Below are positions 8,672-17,248 of a DNA stretch of 25,653 nucleotides, piece by piece. The translations under genes and the position numbers were made by a program. Position 1 is the stretch's first letter. Each line of letters begins with the position of its first letter. Origin of the DNA: CARZYU01 sp964370085. Its GTDB lineage: Bacteria; Bacillota_I; Bacilli_A; RF39; UBA660. The notes below the pieces were generated by a model. That model searched no databases. It was given only the letters and a program-made list of their open reading frames with translations, and was not told the DNA's origin. Location of the stretch: assembly GCA_964370085.1 (NCBI GenBank), contig CAYJHI010000015.1:1-25653 (forward strand), given 5' to 3'.

Positions 8672-10243
8672 AATTCTAAAAGTTTTTTTTACTAGACGAT
8701 ATATTTTTGCTAATCCTCTATATATAATATGTTCTTTAATATTCTTTTTTTGTTTCTTTTTCTTTTTCTTTTTCACTACAATTCTATAACATTGGTGGTT
8801 AGAATTTAACTTACCTACTTCATGATTATTAAACTCTCTAGACAAATCGTTAAGATATACTTTTTTACACTTTTTCCTATTTTCTATTTCTAAGTACACA
8901 ATAACTTTAGTTCTTTTTCTTCTTTGTTCAAAATTAACAGAAAATGTGTGATTTATTACTCCTACATTTGCAACTCTATCTTTTGTCACATCAAATGGTT
9001 CTATTATTTTACCATTAACTTTAACTACAAATTTTTTTTGTCCTACTTTAGTAAAGTCGCTATACGCAAAGGTTATTTCAACTATCTTTTTGTTTGACTC
9101 ATTTTGAACATAGGAAGCACAAAAATTTAATTTTGCTTTTGATTCTACTTTTATTTGTTTTCTTCTTAACTTATTTAAATTTTTTTTTGCTTCTATATAT
9201 GAGTAATCTTTTACATTTAAATCTAGACATTTCAATATTACATTAGCACTTGCTTCACTAGAAAAATTTTTAAGATACATTTTACTATTTAAATAGTTTT
9301 CAATTGCTAATATTCGATTGTTATATTCTTCTTCACTCATGTTTTTTAAGTACTTGACTAAATGATAATAGTTTTTAAAATCTCTCTTATCTATATAACA
9401 TTCTTTTGGTATATATTTTGAAATATTAGAAGCTCCCCAATATATAGGAATAGTTTTTGCTATGAATAAATCAAAAATTTTTTCTGAAATATAACCATTT
9501 TGATTATGATAACTATCATAACTAATGGCAAATTTATATTGACTAAGTACTTTATATTTATTTTGTCTTTCTACTGGACCTTTTAACGTTTTTGAAAATT
9601 CCTCTCCCCAGTTACTACCATACAAATCAAAATCTTCAGGATGGTTTTTCGTAAAAAACATTGCGGCTTTTTCGCGATGTTCATATATTTGTTTCTTGTG
9701 CTTTCTAATGTTTTTTTTATTAAAGTAAGTAGTACAATTAATATTATTTAGACCATTAATTATTGAACTACGATTAGTTTTGTTTGATAATAATACTATT
9801 AGTTTTCTACTATTGAAATCATATTTATACTCTAATGGTTTACTATAGAAATTTGCTATGCATCCTTTAAATATTCTTTTATTATCTATTAAATCATCGT
9901 TGTAGGTTATAACACACTTAAAAATTTTTGATAGTTGTTTTATTCCTTTATCTGAGTGTGTTTTACAATGTCCTGTTGGTGGCTCATAATCGATATAGAT
10001 GGTTTTATGAAGTAAATTTCTATCATATAGTTCAATAATATTGCCCATGTTACGATAATAATAGTTATCAAAAAAGACTACATCAGTAGAATCTTTTATA
10101 GGCTGTTTATCCATTGTATTTATTTCAACACCTTGACTATTTAGTTTTTTCTTTAATACAGCTTCCCAGCTTTCTTTTTGTTCAAATGGTTTATTATTTA
10201 ATGTATCACCCAGGTAAGGAATATAGCATACTTTTTTTGTCAT
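8654..10243 (-). CDS. Glycosyltransferase family 10 (alpha-fucosyltransferase-like)
   Basis: A 529-residue protein whose residues about 200-345 match the GT10 alpha-1,3/4-fucosyltransferase domain. The hallmark stretch is YKFAISYDSY (236-245), GYISEKIFDLFIAKTIPIYWGASNI (250-274) and YIPKECYIDKRDF (277-289), compared with the family's YKF...ENS...YVTEK...A...PVYWG...P..SFI...DF. The N-terminal 1-190 region is probably the acceptor-side Rossmann-like domain. Residues 346-490 are of unknown type, perhaps a beta-rich accessory domain. The C-terminus has a poly-Lys run (491-500) and a basic tail, suggesting membrane association as in Helicobacter FucT. GT10 enzymes use GDP-fucose; whether this one uses it, or another sugar such as FucNAc, is not known. 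RBS AAAGGAG; it lies 25 nt downstream of the tandem GT2 gene and is last in the operon. Confidence 0.85.
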   Translation of the reverse strand: MTKKVCYIPYLGDTLNNKPFEQKESWEAVLKKKLNSQGVEINTMDKQPIKDSTDVVFFDNYYYRNMGNIIELYDRNLLHKTIYIDYEPPTGHCKTHSDKGIKQLSKIFKCVITYNDDLIDNKRIFKGCIANFYSKPLEYKYDFNSRKLIVLLSNKTNRSSIINGLNNINCTTYFNKKNIRKHKKQIYEHREKAAMFFTKNHPEDFDLYGSNWGEEFSKTLKGPVERQNKYKVLSQYKFAISYDSYHNQNGYISEKIFDLFIAKTIPIYWGASNISKYIPKECYIDKRDFKNYYHLVKYLKNMSEEEYNNRILAIENYLNSKMYLKNFSSEASANVILKCLDLNVKDYSYIEAKKNLNKLRRKQIKVESKAKLNFCASYVQNESNKKIVEITFAYSDFTKVGQKKFVVKVNGKIIEPFDVTKDRVANVGVINHTFSVNFEQRRKRTKVIVYLEIENRKKCKKVYLNDLSREFNNHEVGKLNSNHQCYRIVVKKKKKKKQKKNIKEHIIYRGLAKIYRLVKKTFRIKTSKK

Positions 10244-10268
10244 TGTTACTCCTTTATAAAATACAGAT

Positions 10269-12047
10269 CTATTTTTTGATTTTATTTTTTATTGTATCAA
10301 TTGTTCCTTTTATTCCTCTATTTTTTAAAATTTTTGCAAACTTTACTGTCCCTCTGACAGGTTTTGTTAATTTCCAAGATGTAGATTGTTTTATTAATTT
10401 ACATTTTGGACAATCTTCGAAATCGGTTATTGTTGTCATTTTTTCAGCTTGTGCCACAACGTTTGTATACAGGATCATCAGTTTGGAAATTTCTTTGTGA
10501 TTTTTGGATAATTTATTATCATTTAAAACATATTTTAATATAGTTTCAATTCCTATTATTTGTTTTTTGTGATCATATGCTGAGCTAATATTAGAACAAT
10601 AGACATTGGATAATGGCTTTTCTATTCCTAATAAATCACATTTCTGAAACATTTCTAAATATAAGCAGACATCTTCTCCAATAGCTTTATTAATATCATA
10701 TTGAAAGTTGTTTTTTACCCAAAATTCTTTTTTAAACATTATGGTTGGTGTTGCTATCTGGCAATCATATATAATCTTAGGAACAACAATTCCTGTTAGT
10801 AAACCTGTGTTAATAACTTCTTTTTTTGTTTCCGTATTTCTTATATATGAAGTATGTGAAACTAAGTATCCTTTATTCACCATTTCTTTTAACTGAAATG
10901 CTACTTTTTCCGGTAAAAATTCATCATCTGAGTCTAATAAGGCAATGTATTGTCCTGTTGCTTTGGAAATACCAATATTTCTAGCGTTAGACACACCTTT
11001 ATTTTCTTTTACTTTGTGATATATAATGTTACTTTTTTCTTTATACATATTTATTACAGTTTCAACTTCATCTGTTGATCCATCATTCACTAAAACTATT
11101 TCTATATTTTTATGAGTTTGTTGTAGGCATGAATCAATCGCTCTTTTTAATAAGTCTTTTCTATTATAAAATGGTATAACTATAGAAACCTTTATATCTT
11201 CACATGTATTACAATACTCTTTTTCAAATTCCGCAGATTTTCTAAGAGCATAATCAGAGGCTTCTTGATATGGAGTTTCCTTCAAAAATTTACTCATTTC
11301 AAAATAGTAATTGCCTACACTGTTCTCTAATTCTTCTTTTCTAGTATTTGATGGCATTTCAATTAGATCAATCCATAGTTTATTACCTTCCGTAACTACT
11401 AATGGATTGATTGAAGTTTGTTGTTGTTGATGAACTCTAGAACTAGCTAAAATTGTAGGTATATGTACAAAATTATATTTATTGATCATTCTCATCCATA
11501 ACTCATAATCCTGTGTAGTACGTAGTGTTTCATCAAATAAACCGCATTTTTCAAAGGCTTCTTTAGGAATTAGAAGGGTTATTCCATTTATGTCACCTCT
11601 TAATAAGGCATACTCTGGTTTTCTTTCTAAAAGTTGATGATTTTTAATTCCTTGAGAGAAAATTTTGCCCTTTTTATCAATTAGATCATAATCTGAATAA
11701 AGTATAATATTACTCTGGGTTTGTTCTTCTAAGTACTTTATTTGGTATTCAACTTTTTCTGGATAATATAAATCATCATGACTTAACCACGAAAAAAAAT
11801 CCCCTGTCATATTTTTTATAGCTAAGTTTAAAACAGTTGATACTCCACCATTTTCTTTTTCATAATACTTAATTTTATCTCCGTAAGATAGTGCGATTTC
11901 TTTGCTATTGTCTTTAGAGCCATCATTAACAACGATTACTTCTATATTTCTGTATGTTTGAGAAAGAGCACTATCAATTGCAGATTTTAAATATTCTTTT
12001 CCGTTATACACAGGAATAACTATAGTAACTTTTGGATTTTTTTTCAT
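10269..12047 (-). CDS. Tandem two-domain glycosyltransferase family 2 protein
   Basis: A 592-residue protein with two complete GT2 domains. Domain 1 (about 5-215) has VTIVIPVYNG, VVNDGSKDNS and SWLSHDD at 87-92 as the metal-binding motif. Domain 2 (about 285-490) has VSIVIPFYNR, VNDGSTDE and LLDSDDEF at 370-377. Between them is a helical segment with a CxxC pair (C279 and C282), and another CxxC (CPKC) follows domain 2. The C-terminus, TSWKLTKPVRG plus a basic helix, is a tail common on membrane-associated GT2 enzymes of capsule loci. Two domains suggest alternating sugar addition in a repeat unit, but this is inference. RBS AGGAGT; it is 10 nt downstream of the CapG-type gene and in the same operon. 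Confidence 0.92.
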   Translation of the reverse strand: MKKNPKVTIVIPVYNGKEYLKSAIDSALSQTYRNIEVIVVNDGSKDNSKEIALSYGDKIKYYEKENGGVSTVLNLAIKNMTGDFFSWLSHDDLYYPEKVEYQIKYLEEQTQSNIILYSDYDLIDKKGKIFSQGIKNHQLLERKPEYALLRGDINGITLLIPKEAFEKCGLFDETLRTTQDYELWMRMINKYNFVHIPTILASSRVHQQQQTSINPLVVTEGNKLWIDLIEMPSNTRKEELENSVGNYYFEMSKFLKETPYQEASDYALRKSAEFEKEYCNTCEDIKVSIVIPFYNRKDLLKRAIDSCLQQTHKNIEIVLVNDGSTDEVETVINMYKEKSNIIYHKVKENKGVSNARNIGISKATGQYIALLDSDDEFLPEKVAFQLKEMVNKGYLVSHTSYIRNTETKKEVINTGLLTGIVVPKIIYDCQIATPTIMFKKEFWVKNNFQYDINKAIGEDVCLYLEMFQKCDLLGIEKPLSNVYCSNISSAYDHKKQIIGIETILKYVLNDNKLSKNHKEISKLMILYTNVVAQAEKMTTITDFEDCPKCKLIKQSTSWKLTKPVRGTVKFAKILKNRGIKGTIDTIKNKIKK

Positions 12048-12057
12048 AATTTTACTC

Positions 12058-13179
12058 CTATTTTTTCCAAGTTCTTTGATTAATAATATTATAGTAACTT
12101 TGTATTATTTTAACCACTTTCATAGAAACATTTAAATCACGGTAATCTTTCACTGGATTAATAGTTCCTTCTACAAATGAGTTTGTTGCAAGTTCAATAG
12201 AATTAAGAATATCTCTTTTATTGATTCCTCCTAATACAATGCTTCCTGCATCTAATGCTTCTGGTCTTTCAGTACTAGTTCTTAGAGATATACCAGGAAA
12301 GTTTAATATTGCACTTTCTTCTGGAACTGTTCCACTATCTGATAATACACAAAAAGATTTTTGTTGTAGGGCATTGTAATCAAAGAATCCCAATGGTTCT
12401 AAATTTGTAATCAAATCATCAAACTTAATATTTTTAGCTTCAATTCTTTTTGCTGTTCTTGGATGTGTTGAAAATATAATTGGTTTTTTGTATTCTTTTG
12501 CTACAGCATTTAATGCTTCTACTAATTGTTCAAAATTTTTATCAATATCAATATTTTCTTCGCGATGAATACTAACTACAAAATAATCTTTTTCTTTCAA
12601 GTTTAACTTTTTTAGAATATCAGATTCTTGTATAGAATTCATATTTTCTGTTAGTACTTCTGCCATTGGTGAACCAGTTACATATAGAAAGTCATTTTTT
12701 ATTCCTTCATTTATTAAGTATCTTCTAGCGTTTTCAGTATAGGCTAAATTTACATCACTTACTTTATCAACAACCATTCTATTGATTTCTTCTGGTACAT
12801 TGAAATCAAAACATCTATTTCCTGCTTCCATATGGAAAATAGGTACTTTTAAACGTTTTGCTGAGTATGCTGCTAAACAACTATTAGTATCTCCTAAAAC
12901 TAACATTGCATCTGGTTTTACTTCACTAATTACTTCATAACTTTTTGCTATAATGTTTCCTACTGTCTCTCCTACATGTTTTCCAGGGCTATCTAAATAA
13001 TAATCGGGCTCTTTTAATCCGAATTCTTTAAAAAACACTTCATTTAAATTATAATCATAGTTTTGTCCTGTATGTACTAAAACTAATTCAAAATATTTAT
13101 CTATTGCTTTTATAGTACTTGATAATCTTATTATTTCTGGTCTAGTTCCCACTACAACCATTACTTTTAATTTTTTCAT
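12058..13179 (-). CDS. capG: UDP-GlcNAc 2-epimerase family protein, CapG/FnlC type (UDP-L-FucNAc synthesis)
   Basis: A 373-residue non-hydrolysing UDP-sugar 2-epimerase with the GT-B-like fold. Landmarks: VVGTRPEIIRLS (9-20), LGDTNSC with D97, HMEAGNRCFD with E118, NVPEEINR with E131, SIHREEN with H205, and SDSGTVPEESAILNFPGISLR near the C-terminus. The LGDTNSC and MEAGNRCFD variants and the ILNFPG stretch are characteristic, from what I know of the families, of CapG/FnlC/WbjD, which turns UDP-N-acetyl-L-pneumosamine into UDP-N-acetyl-L-fucosamine, rather than of WecB/MnaA. The CapF homologue 14 nt upstream supports this. WecB-type activity (UDP-ManNAc) is the alternative. The ribosome binding site (GTAGGAAA) is weak, which suggests coupling to capF. 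Confidence 0.85.
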   Translation of the reverse strand: MKKLKVMVVVGTRPEIIRLSSTIKAIDKYFELVLVHTGQNYDYNLNEVFFKEFGLKEPDYYLDSPGKHVGETVGNIIAKSYEVISEVKPDAMLVLGDTNSCLAAYSAKRLKVPIFHMEAGNRCFDFNVPEEINRMVVDKVSDVNLAYTENARRYLINEGIKNDFLYVTGSPMAEVLTENMNSIQESDILKKLNLKEKDYFVVSIHREENIDIDKNFEQLVEALNAVAKEYKKPIIFSTHPRTAKRIEAKNIKFDDLITNLEPLGFFDYNALQQKSFCVLSDSGTVPEESAILNFPGISLRTSTERPEALDAGSIVLGGINKRDILNSIELATNSFVEGTINPVKDYRDLNVSMKVVKIIQSYYNIINQRTWKK

Positions 13180-13193
13180 AATTTCCTACTTTC

Positions 13194-14294
13194 TTACACT
13201 TCTCTATAATAAGTGTCTGGTTTATTTTGATTGAATACTTCATTGCACCATATAGCTAGAATCATTTCATCTTTACCTATATTTTCAATGCTATGTGTAT
13301 ACCCTACTGGTATTGTTACTAATTCAATTTTGTCTGAATTAACTGTCCATTCAGTTATTTCATCAGTTATTATATCTTTTAGTTTTATTAATGCTGTTCC
13401 TTTTATAACAATAAACTTCTCTACTTTGGTATGATGATAATGATTTCCTCTTTTTACTCCTGGTTTAGAAGTGGAAATAGAGAATTGTTCATTACCTGCT
13501 GTTCTTATTAATTCTACAAATGAACCTCTATCATCAGTATGTTTTTCTAATACATATGTCATGTCTTCATGTGGTACATAACTTAAGTATGTTGAGAAAA
13601 GTTTCTTAGTAAATTCATCTTTAACATTTGGAGCATATATTGATGTCATACTTTCTTTAAATGAATATATCAAACTAGCAATATATCCCAATGTTACATT
13701 ATATCTAGGATTGATATAGCAATAATCTTCATTTTTATCTGTTGGCTTATTATCATACATAATTTTTAAGAATTCTTCTATTATATCATCTATGTAAATA
13801 AGATTTATTTCGGCATTTTGATCATTTATTTTTATTTCTATGTTATTTGCAATATTATGACAAAACGTTGCAATTACCGAATTATAATTAGGTCTTGACC
13901 ATTTTCCGAAAACATTATGTAAACGATAAATATATCCTTTTTTATACTCTTTAATAATGTCTTCTGCCATCTTCTTACTTTTACCATAGTCATTATCCAA
14001 TTCTGCTTGTATGCTAGATGTTACTACTATTGGTGTTTCTAAATTATTTTTATTTAGCATATCTACAATTGTTTTAGTTAAATCACTATTCCCTGAATAA
14101 AATTCACTTGTATCTACAGGTCTATTAACTCCTGCCAAATGAAAGATAAAATCTATCTCATTTATACAACTTTCTATTTCTTCTATGGTATTTTCTTTAT
14201 CATAAGCGATAATTTCAATATTTTCTTCTTCTTTTAATCTAGTAATTAAATTTCTTCCTATGAAGCCGTTAGCTCCTGTTACTAATACTTTCAT
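13194..14294 (-). CDS. capF: CapF-type bifunctional reductase/cupin enzyme of UDP-L-FucNAc synthesis
   Basis: A 366-residue protein with two fused domains, as in Staphylococcus CapF and FnlB/WbjC. The N-terminal short-chain dehydrogenase (1-245) has the NAD(P) motif GANGFIGRN at 7-15, FHLAGVNRP at 51-59 and the catalytic YGKSK with Y103 and K107. The C-terminal cupin (about 246-366) has RGNHYHHTKVEKF at 282-294, whose H285, H287 and E292 with H334 are the likely metal ligands. In CapF the cupin performs C3 epimerisation and the SDR domain reduces the 4-keto sugar to UDP-N-acetyl-L-pneumosamine, which CapG then converts to UDP-L-FucNAc. It is first in the four-gene operon. RBS GGAGG at 14299-14303; promoter at 14326-14355. 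CapE/FnlA, which supplies its substrate, is not in the window. Confidence 0.93.
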   Translation of the reverse strand: MKVLVTGANGFIGRNLITRLKEEENIEIIAYDKENTIEEIESCINEIDFIFHLAGVNRPVDTSEFYSGNSDLTKTIVDMLNKNNLETPIVVTSSIQAELDNDYGKSKKMAEDIIKEYKKGYIYRLHNVFGKWSRPNYNSVIATFCHNIANNIEIKINDQNAEINLIYIDDIIEEFLKIMYDNKPTDKNEDYCYINPRYNVTLGYIASLIYSFKESMTSIYAPNVKDEFTKKLFSTYLSYVPHEDMTYVLEKHTDDRGSFVELIRTAGNEQFSISTSKPGVKRGNHYHHTKVEKFIVIKGTALIKLKDIITDEITEWTVNSDKIELVTIPVGYTHSIENIGKDEMILAIWCNEVFNQNKPDTYYREV

Positions 14295-14325
14295 TTTACC
14301 TCCACGTTTCTATTTATCCTTATTC

Positions 14326-14355
14326 ATTATACAATGCTTTATTGTTTGTTTGCAA
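14326..14355 (-). promoter_or_regulatory. Sigma-70-type promoter for the capF-capG-GT2-GT10 operon
   Basis: On the minus strand TTGCAA (14355-14350), an 18-nt spacer and a perfect TATAAT (14331-14326), 31 nt upstream of the capF ATG. It lies downstream of the terminator for the 14458 gene, so the operon starts here. Confidence 0.7.
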
Positions 14356-14418
14356 GTTTAGAGCGTTTTTTTAAGCAAAATATATGATGTTTTTTTGATC
14401 ATATAGTATTTTCGAAAT

Positions 14419-14447
14419 AAAAAAACTTATACTATACTAGTATAAGT
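14419..14447 (-). terminator. Rho-independent terminator of the ltaS operon
   Basis: On the minus strand ACTTATACTA, a 3-nt loop and TAGTATAAGT form a perfect 10-bp stem (14447-14425), followed by a T run (the A run at 14424-14419). It starts about 10 nt after the stop of the 14458 gene. Confidence 0.85.
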
Positions 14448-14457
14448 AAATTATTAA

Positions 14458-15081
14458 TTATTCTTCTTCATTAGTCAGTTCTACTAACCATAGTTTTCCT
14501 TCTTCTTCTACTATATAAATAGTCGCACTTTCAGAATATCCTAAATCTTGTTCATAAGTCCAAGTTGCAGCTATTTGATATGCATTTTCTGTTGTTTTGT
14601 CTAAGTAAGCATAAGTTGTTGTTTCTATACTATTAATAGTTACTTCTTTTACTTTTGGTAATTCTTGTGTTCTATCATGATTAATAGTTGTTTCTAAATA
14701 GTTATACATTGTGTTAGTGGCATTTTCGATAAAGTCAGTTTGTTCTTGTGGATAAACAAACGTTACTCCACCAACATCATATTTACTTGTTTTATCTTCT
14801 AATGAATAGAAATCCACTATAAACATTTCTGTCATTTTAGTAGCATAGGCTTCTTTATCTAATTCTTCTGCATGTAAAATAACTTCTAATTCTTCAAAAA
14901 GTTTTTTATATTCGTCACTATCATTGTTATCTATATAGTATCCATATTCTGGAATTTCTTTTAATTTAGCTTTTGGATCTGTTGCAGGCACTACTACAAA
15001 AAGAGATATTCCTATAGCTATTAGTGCTAGGGCAATAACTATTATTATAAGAACAATTTTTGTTTTCTTTTTCATTTTCAT
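14458..15081 (-). CDS. Small membrane-anchored extracytoplasmic protein of unknown function
   Basis: I do not recognise this 207-residue protein. A Lys-rich start is followed by one hydrophobic segment at about 9-31 and then an acidic domain of about 170 residues that would lie outside the membrane. There is no Cys, so it is not a lipoprotein. The C-terminal half (EVTINSIETTTYAYLDKT, AATWTYEQDLGY, ATIYIVEEEGKLWLVEL) looks like alternating beta strands, perhaps an NTF2-like fold; that is a guess from pattern only. The ATG overlaps the ltaS TGA as ATGA, so translation is coupled and the product may serve LTA synthesis. A second ATG two codons in is an alternative start. Confidence 0.75.
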   Translation of the reverse strand: MKMKKKTKIVLIIIVIALALIAIGISLFVVVPATDPKAKLKEIPEYGYYIDNNDSDEYKKLFEELEVILHAEELDKEAYATKMTEMFIVDFYSLEDKTSKYDVGGVTFVYPQEQTDFIENATNTMYNYLETTINHDRTQELPKVKEVTINSIETTTYAYLDKTTENAYQIAATWTYEQDLGYSESATIYIVEEEGKLWLVELTNEEE

Positions 15082-17153
15082 TTAGTAATTACTCCTTCTT
15101 CTTGTAACTCATCAGCATCTATTCCTTTTAATAAATTGTAAACAATTATGTTATTTGATATCGCTAGTAATTCTTCTGAATATGCATTTCCTTCAGAGAT
15201 GTATTCTTCTCCAATAACTTCTTCAGTAAGAGGTAAAAATTCTCTTTTTTGACTGTTATAATAAACTTTATTTGTCACCCAGTTTCCATTTGGGAAAACA
15301 ACAATATTATCTTCTTTGATATCAAATATATCATGCCCTAAGGCATATTCATTTTCAAATCCCATCATGTTTCCTAGTGTAGGTCCTACATCATACATCC
15401 CCATAATATTGTCATTTGTTCCTGTTACAACTTGATCTTTAGTCCAAATAATTAAGGGAAGTTTTCTGTTTAGTTCATATTGATAGTCATCCATTTCGAA
15501 GTAATTAGGATCATCTTCTGGAATGGTGCTGTTTGTTAATTTGTCATAGTTATACATAAGTTCATAGTCATTACTAGAAAGTCTAGCATCATGGTCTCCA
15601 TAGATAACAATGGCTGTATTTTCTAATAATCCTTTGGCATCTAACTCCTCGAAAAACAATCCAAGGGCCATATCAGCATAATGAACTGACTTTAGATAAT
15701 TTCCTAATTTAGTTCCTTCTAGATACGGATAGCTTACTATACTAGTTGTTCCATCGGGATTTGTAACTTCTTCTTTAATATCAACTGGAAACTCACCATA
15801 TTTATCAACATCCGAGAATGGTGTATGATTTGTTAAAGTTATCATAGTTCCATAATAAGGTTGATTTTGGGATGCAATTTCTTCTATATATTGTATTGAT
15901 TGTGAGAAAAATTCTACATCATTTATTCCTAAACCAATGATATTTTCTTCTGTGACATCATAATCAGCTTTACTATAAAATTTATCGTATCCAAGATTTT
16001 CATGCATCACTCTTCTATTCCAAAAATCAGCGGTATTTCCATGCATACTAAATATATAGTATCCTTGTTCTTCTTTTAATTTGTCATACATTGTAACATA
16101 TTCACGATCAAAGTAACTAACAAAAGCAGTACCGTTTAACGTTGGCATTAGAGATGTTGAGAGAGTTAATTCTGTATCACTACTAGTACCAACACTTACT
16201 TGTGAATAAAAGTTAGTAAACGATAGACCTTCTTCTACCAATCTATTTAAATTAGGCGTTACTTCTTGTCCATTAAATTCTAAACCTATTACGAACTGTT
16301 GAATACTTTCAGCGTGGATGGCAATTATATTTTTGCCTTTTAGAACATCGGTATATTCGTTTTCTTCTGGTTCTTCTTTATTGTCTTGGTATTCTTCAAA
16401 TTCTTTCATAGCACTGTCATATCCAAACAGTGATGTTATCTGCGGACCAACACTTTGGACAATATCATTCACTTGATATGTATATATACCAAAACGCATA
16501 ACAATATATTCTCGGTTCCACTGGCTAGCAAAACGTCCAATTTCCAATGATGTTAGACTAAGAGCAAATAATACAAATAATACAAAGCCTGCTAAAGCAG
16601 TTTTCAACATCACTTTTTTTGATTTTATATTTTTGACTTTCTTATCTTTTTTTAGAGAAATGTATGTTATTATCATTATAATAGGTGCACTTAAATAAAG
16701 TACATCTTTAATTTGGATAACATTTTCCACGATAGCGTCTCCGACACCAATAGCAAACTGCATTAGTGGTAGCATTGAGACTGATGCAAAAGATGTATAA
16801 AAAGTATAGTAAATTGAATTGATAGTACATAGTGCGGTTAAAACAACTGTAAAAAACATTAAATATGCAAACTGTTTACCTTTTGTTTTAAATAAATATG
16901 AAAATGATCCAATAATAATCGCAAAGGCTAGATCAGCTACTATCGGTTTAAAGGATAAATAATTTTCAGTAGTTGTCATCGTTACAAAACGCAAGATAGT
17001 TGAATTTAATACTGTTACTAAGACAAAAACAACAAATAAACGATTATTCCTTAAATAATTTTTGATGCTGCTTATTAAATTTGAAAACGATCCCTTTGGA
17101 TCCTCTCTCCACCTTACAATTTTAGCATTTACTTTCTTTATTATTTTCTTCAC
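15078..17153 (-). CDS. ltaS: LtaS-like lipoteichoic acid synthase (sulfatase-fold phosphoglycerol transferase)
   Basis: A 691-residue polytopic enzyme of the LtaS family, which polymerises glycerol phosphate from phosphatidylglycerol into lipoteichoic acid outside the membrane. About five hydrophobic segments (around 38-56, 69-88, 96-115, 148-167, 184-203) precede the extracellular sulfatase-fold domain (about 270-620). Catalytic landmarks match S. aureus LtaS: IIAIHAESIQ with metal ligand E282, SVGTSSDTE with nucleophile T323, DFWNRR with W378 and R380, LTNHTPF with H443 and YGDHD with D520/H521. The start is GTG, chosen because AGGTGG stands 6 nt upstream and the basic N-terminus follows. 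It is the only gene here seen to end in TGA, which overlaps the next ATG. A related wall-polymer or phospholipid-headgroup transferase is possible, since the family includes several activities. Confidence 0.92.
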   Translation of the reverse strand: MKKIIKKVNAKIVRWREDPKGSFSNLISSIKNYLRNNRLFVVFVLVTVLNSTILRFVTMTTTENYLSFKPIVADLAFAIIIGSFSYLFKTKGKQFAYLMFFTVVLTALCTINSIYYTFYTSFASVSMLPLMQFAIGVGDAIVENVIQIKDVLYLSAPIIMIITYISLKKDKKVKNIKSKKVMLKTALAGFVLFVLFALSLTSLEIGRFASQWNREYIVMRFGIYTYQVNDIVQSVGPQITSLFGYDSAMKEFEEYQDNKEEPEENEYTDVLKGKNIIAIHAESIQQFVIGLEFNGQEVTPNLNRLVEEGLSFTNFYSQVSVGTSSDTELTLSTSLMPTLNGTAFVSYFDREYVTMYDKLKEEQGYYIFSMHGNTADFWNRRVMHENLGYDKFYSKADYDVTEENIIGLGINDVEFFSQSIQYIEEIASQNQPYYGTMITLTNHTPFSDVDKYGEFPVDIKEEVTNPDGTTSIVSYPYLEGTKLGNYLKSVHYADMALGLFFEELDAKGLLENTAIVIYGDHDARLSSNDYELMYNYDKLTNSTIPEDDPNYFEMDDYQYELNRKLPLIIWTKDQVVTGTNDNIMGMYDVGPTLGNMMGFENEYALGHDIFDIKEDNIVVFPNGNWVTNKVYYNSQKREFLPLTEEVIGEEYISEGNAYSEELLAISNNIIVYNLLKGIDADELQEEGVITK

Positions 17154-17175
17154 TATTTACCACCTCTATTCTTTT

Positions 17176-17204
17176 ATTATATCACTTCTTCTGTTATTTT
17201 ACAA
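17176..17204 (-). promoter_or_regulatory. Promoter for the ltaS operon
   Basis: On the minus strand TTGTAA (17204-17199), a 17-nt spacer ending in TGA, and TATAAT (17181-17176). The TGATATAAT makes it also an extended -10 element. It is 22 nt upstream of the GTG start. Confidence 0.75.
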
Positions 17205-17215
17205 ATATCGTTTTT

Positions 17216-17248
17216 AAAAAAAAATACTAGTTTTTTGGTACTAGTATT
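17216..17248 (-). terminator. Rho-independent terminator of serS, overlapping its stop codon
   Basis: On the minus strand AATACTAGT (17248-17240), an 8-nt loop and ACTAGTATT (17231-17223) form a 9-bp stem followed by a T run (17224-17216). The stop codon TAG (17229-17227) and the last codons of serS are inside the hairpin. Confidence 0.85.

Noticed and set aside
10114..10500. Plus-strand frame of 128 codons spanning the junction of the GT10 and tandem GT2 genes
   Set aside because: It is antisense to the conserved start of one gene and end of the other and has no Shine-Dalgarno sequence; its Phe/Leu richness again mirrors Lys/Glu/Asn codons.
15047..15081. Possible Mycoplasma-type reading of the ltaS TGA as Trp
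   Set aside because: Reading through would add about eleven residues and then stop at TAA, but TGG encodes Trp throughout, no gene has an internal TGA, and the ATGA overlap gives a normal coupled start.
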